A stretch of 7,733 bases of DNA from an uncultured beta proteobacterium (GTDB taxonomy: Bacteria; Pseudomonadota; Gammaproteobacteria; Burkholderiales; Rhodocyclaceae): NCBI GenBank assembly GCA_903933395.1, contig CAIZKA010000405.1, forward strand, positions 1 through 7,733, given 5' to 3'. The notes below the pieces were generated by a model. The model had not been told where the DNA came from. It saw only the letters and a program-made list of their open reading frames with translations, and made no database searches. How positions within the stretch are numbered: the stretch's first letter is position 1; the number at the start of each line of letters is the position of its first letter. Of the stretch, positions 6,435 to 7,733 are shown one piece after another. A program made the translations under genes and the position numbers.

Positions 6435-7448
6435 TCAGATGTTGGTAGCGTCAATGCACTCGGCGACAAGCTGCGGGCCTTGGTATATCAGCCCGCTGTA
6501 GATTTGTACCAGCGCGGCGCCGGCGTCCAGCTTGGCTCGCGCATGTTCGCCACTGGTAATGCCGCCGGCGGCGATGATCGGCAATTCCCCACCTAGGGCG
6601 TGGGCAAGGCTGCGGATAACAGCGGTGGATTTTTCGAATAGCGGGCGGCCGGAGAGCCCGCCGGCTTCAGTTGCGAGAGGTGATGACTCGACGCCTTCGC
6701 GGCCAAGCGTCGTGTTGGTGGCGATCACGGCATCGACTCGATGTCGCCGAAGGGCATCGGCGATGTTGGTGATCTGCCCCGCATCGAGATCGGGCGCGAT
6801 CTTCAGCGCCAGTGGAACATACTTGCCGTGCCGGTCCGCAAGTTCGGTTTGACGGGACTTCAGCGCGGCCAGCAGGGCGTCGAGTTCGGATGCTCCCTGC
6901 AGTTGGCGCAGGTTCTTGGTATTCGGCGACGATATGTTGACAGTGACGTAGCTGGCGAGCGAATAGGCCTTGTCGAGGCAGATCAGGTAGTCATCGACGG
7001 CTTTCTCGATAGGCGTATCGAAATTCTTGCCGATGTTGATGCCAAGGATTCCCCGATAGCGCACATGCGTCAACCGCTCGCGCAGCGCATCTATTCCCGC
7101 GTTGTTGAATCCCATCCGGTTGATGATGGCTTCGTACTCGGGCAGCCGGAACAGACGGGGCTTGGGGTTGCCCGGCTGGCCGCGCGGGGTGACTGTACCC
7201 ACTTCCAGAAAGCCAAAGCCGAGGCGGCTCAGCCCGTCCACAGCGGTCCCGTTCTTGTCGAGACCGGCACCAAGTCCGACGCGGTTGGGAAACCGGAGTC
7301 CCATGACTTCGACCGGCCTGCCGTTTGGGGGCGAGGGCTGCCAAAAAGCCAGCGAATCGCCGATACCCAGAAGGTCAAGCGTCAATTCATGGGCGCGCTC
7401 GGCATCGAGAGCGAAGAGCAACGGTCGAATCAGGGCATACGGCGTCAT
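6435..7448 (-). CDS. pyrD: Dihydroorotate dehydrogenase (quinone), class 2
   Basis: This 337-residue flavoprotein oxidises dihydroorotate to orotate in pyrimidine synthesis and passes electrons to membrane quinone. The N-terminal helix pair (about residues 1-35, with LDAERAHELTLDLL) is the membrane-docking part that defines class 2. GLDKNG (62-67) supplies the FMN-contacting K65. NISSPNTKNLR (171-181) contains the catalytic-base serine S174 together with N171 and N176, each one less than the E. coli numbering. The C-terminal FMN phosphate region includes IIAAGGITSGEHARAKLDAGA (291-311) and QIYSGLIYQGP (315-325). Length and start match E. coli PyrD (336). It lies divergent to an rRNA promoter and upstream of rsxA on the same strand. 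No clear ribosome binding site precedes the ATG. Some read-through into rsxA is possible, as no convincing terminator separates them. Confidence 0.98.
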   Translation of the reverse strand: MTPYALIRPLLFALDAERAHELTLDLLGIGDSLAFWQPSPPNGRPVEVMGLRFPNRVGLGAGLDKNGTAVDGLSRLGFGFLEVGTVTPRGQPGNPKPRLFRLPEYEAIINRMGFNNAGIDALRERLTHVRYRGILGINIGKNFDTPIEKAVDDYLICLDKAYSLASYVTVNISSPNTKNLRQLQGASELDALLAALKSRQTELADRHGKYVPLALKIAPDLDAGQITNIADALRRHRVDAVIATNTTLGREGVESSPLATEAGGLSGRPLFEKSTAVIRSLAHALGGELPIIAAGGITSGEHARAKLDAGAALVQIYSGLIYQGPQLVAECIDATNI

Positions 7449-7462
7449 GGCGCAGGATTCTA
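7449..7462 (-). promoter_or_regulatory. Possible pyrD -10 box giving a nearly leaderless mRNA
   Basis: On the minus strand TAGAAT (7462-7457) is a 5/6 match to a -10 box and ends only 8 nt before the pyrD ATG at 7448. Normal spacing would put the transcript start about 2 nt before the ATG, which fits the missing ribosome binding site. No good -35 hexamer lies 16-18 bp upstream (AAATCC at 17), so the promoter would be weak or need an activator. Confidence 0.4.
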
Positions 7463-7465
7463 CGA

Positions 7466-7478
7466 TGTCCGCGGGACA
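7466..7478. repeat. Short perfect inverted repeat upstream of pyrD
   Basis: TGTCC and GGACA flank a GCG centre. The element falls in what would be the -10/-35 spacer of the possible pyrD promoter and about 40 bp upstream of the rRNA -35 box. It could be a repressor site, but a 5-bp arm may occur by chance. Confidence 0.3.
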
Positions 7479-7518
7479 AGGATTTTCGCGAGAGCGGAAA
7501 GAAAAAGAAGAGAAGGGG

Positions 7519-7547
7519 TTTACACATTGAAATTGGCCCCCTATAAT
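7519..7547 (+). promoter_or_regulatory. Strong sigma-70 promoter of an rRNA operon
   Basis: TTTACA (7519-7524) and a perfect TATAAT (7542-7547) are separated by exactly 17 bp. A GC-rich discriminator (CGCCCC) follows, as is usual for stringently controlled rRNA promoters, giving a start near 7554. An A/G-rich stretch (about 7497-7514) lies directly upstream of the -35 box where an UP element would be. The boxA-type leader downstream supports the rRNA assignment. It points away from pyrD. Confidence 0.85.
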
Positions 7548-7554
7548 CGCCCCT

Positions 7555-7571
7555 CTCTGCTGATTGCGGAG
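7555..7571 (+). promoter_or_regulatory. boxB-like hairpin in rRNA leader
   Basis: CTCTGC (7555-7560) pairs with GCGGAG (7566-7571) around a TGATT loop, giving six pairs including one G-U. It sits at the expected transcript start and 19 nt before boxA, as boxB does in rrn antitermination (nut-like) sites. Structure was judged by eye. Confidence 0.5.
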
Positions 7572-7590
7572 CCGCGGAAGGAAGGCGGAA

Positions 7591-7602
7591 GTTCTTTAAA
7601 AA
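7591..7602 (+). promoter_or_regulatory. boxA antitermination element
   Basis: GTTCTTTAAAAA closely resembles the E. coli boxA (TGCTCTTTAACA), which binds NusB-NusE so that RNA polymerase reads through the rRNA operon without Rho termination. This form is typical of betaproteobacterial rrn leaders and spacers. Confidence 0.8.
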
Positions 7603-7610
7603 CCAAACAA

Positions 7611-7630
7611 CCGATAGGTGTAGGTGCTTG
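7611..7630 (+). promoter_or_regulatory. boxC-like conserved leader segment
   Basis: CCGATAGGTGTAGGTGCTTG, 8 nt after boxA, resembles the GTGTGGGCACTCG boxC region of E. coli rrn leaders and the similar segment commonly found next to boxA in betaproteobacteria. Confidence 0.65.
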
Positions 7631-7733
7631 CTGTGCTGGAGGTGGTGGTGGGTGGTCGGGCCGAAATCGAAGGGCCGATTGCTGACTGGAGTCGAAAGAC
7701 GAAGGTTAAGTTCTGAAGGCAGTCCGGAAGGAT

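Larger units (their letters stand above)
7554..7733 (+). ncRNA. rRNA operon leader (5' part of pre-16S transcript)
   Basis: About 180 nt of untranslated leader follow the promoter and run to the window edge. They contain a boxB-like hairpin, boxA and a boxC-like element in the order known for bacterial rrn antitermination leaders. Mature 16S sequence, such as the AGAGTTTGAT block near its 5' end, is not seen, so the gene should begin just past 7733. There is no open reading frame of interest here. A G-rich tract at 7638-7660 and a repeated GGGCCGA (7658-7664 and 7672-7678) are present. The leader would normally be removed during rRNA maturation. Confidence 0.75.

Noticed and set aside
46..7448. 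Possible undescribed defence, mobile or secondary-metabolism system
   Set aside because: All nine coding genes belong to housekeeping or known redox families in a familiar order, and no integrase, transposase, repeat array or foreign-looking block was seen.
7658..7678. Possible hairpin between the two GGGCCGA-containing segments in the leader
   Set aside because: The copies are direct repeats; pairing of TCGGGCC with GGGCCGA leaves a central G-G mismatch and only four plus two pairs, so a stem is not well supported.
6741..7685. Plus-strand open frame crossing pyrD and the rRNA promoter
   Set aside because: It runs through the catalytic region of pyrD in antisense and through the rRNA promoter and leader, so it is not a gene.

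Overview
The window reads as ordinary chromosomal DNA of a GC-rich proteobacterium, most likely a betaproteobacterium. The grounds are GC-rich codon use, a membrane-type (class 2) PyrD, the Rnf/Rsx operon ending in nth, a DUF1841 gene, and an rRNA leader of the betaproteobacterial type. A Rhodocyclales-like host is a guess from general resemblance only.

Layout: all eight complete protein genes from 46 to 6333, plus pyrD (6435-7448), lie on the minus strand, so they are read from right to left. The order of transcription is pyrD, a 101-bp gap holding a possible promoter, then rsxA-rsxB-rsxC-rsxD-rsxG-rsxE-nth-DUF1841. The rsx-to-DUF1841 block is very compact. Four junctions (B/C, D/G, G/E, E/nth) are 4-nt ATGA overlaps, nth and the DUF1841 gene overlap by 8 nt, A/B are 2 nt apart, and only C/D has a small gap (19 nt, with a GTG start for D). 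No frameshift, insertion sequence, CRISPR array or tRNA was seen.

Function: RsxABCDGE (= RnfABCDGE) is a membrane-bound, ion-coupled electron-transfer complex linking NAD(H) to ferredoxin-like carriers. It contains Fe-S subunits (B, C), covalent-FMN subunits (D, G) and two membrane subunits (A, E) sharing cysteines for a membrane-embedded cluster. Every expected cofactor motif is present, so the complex looks functional. Nth is a [4Fe-4S] DNA repair glycosylase with its catalytic and cluster residues intact. DUF1841 has no known function. PyrD is the quinone-linked dihydroorotate dehydrogenase of pyrimidine synthesis.

The right end (7449-7733) is non-coding. It holds a strong promoter on the plus strand (TTTACA, 17 bp, TATAAT, GC-rich discriminator) followed by a boxB-like hairpin, boxA and a boxC-like element. 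This is the leader of an rRNA operon whose 16S gene should begin just beyond the window. It is divergent from pyrD, whose own promoter seems to put the transcript start almost at the ATG. I found no previously undescribed system. The points most worth a second look are the shared pyrD/rrn control region, a G-rich tract in the rRNA leader, the rsx promoter region and the DUF1841-nth coupling.
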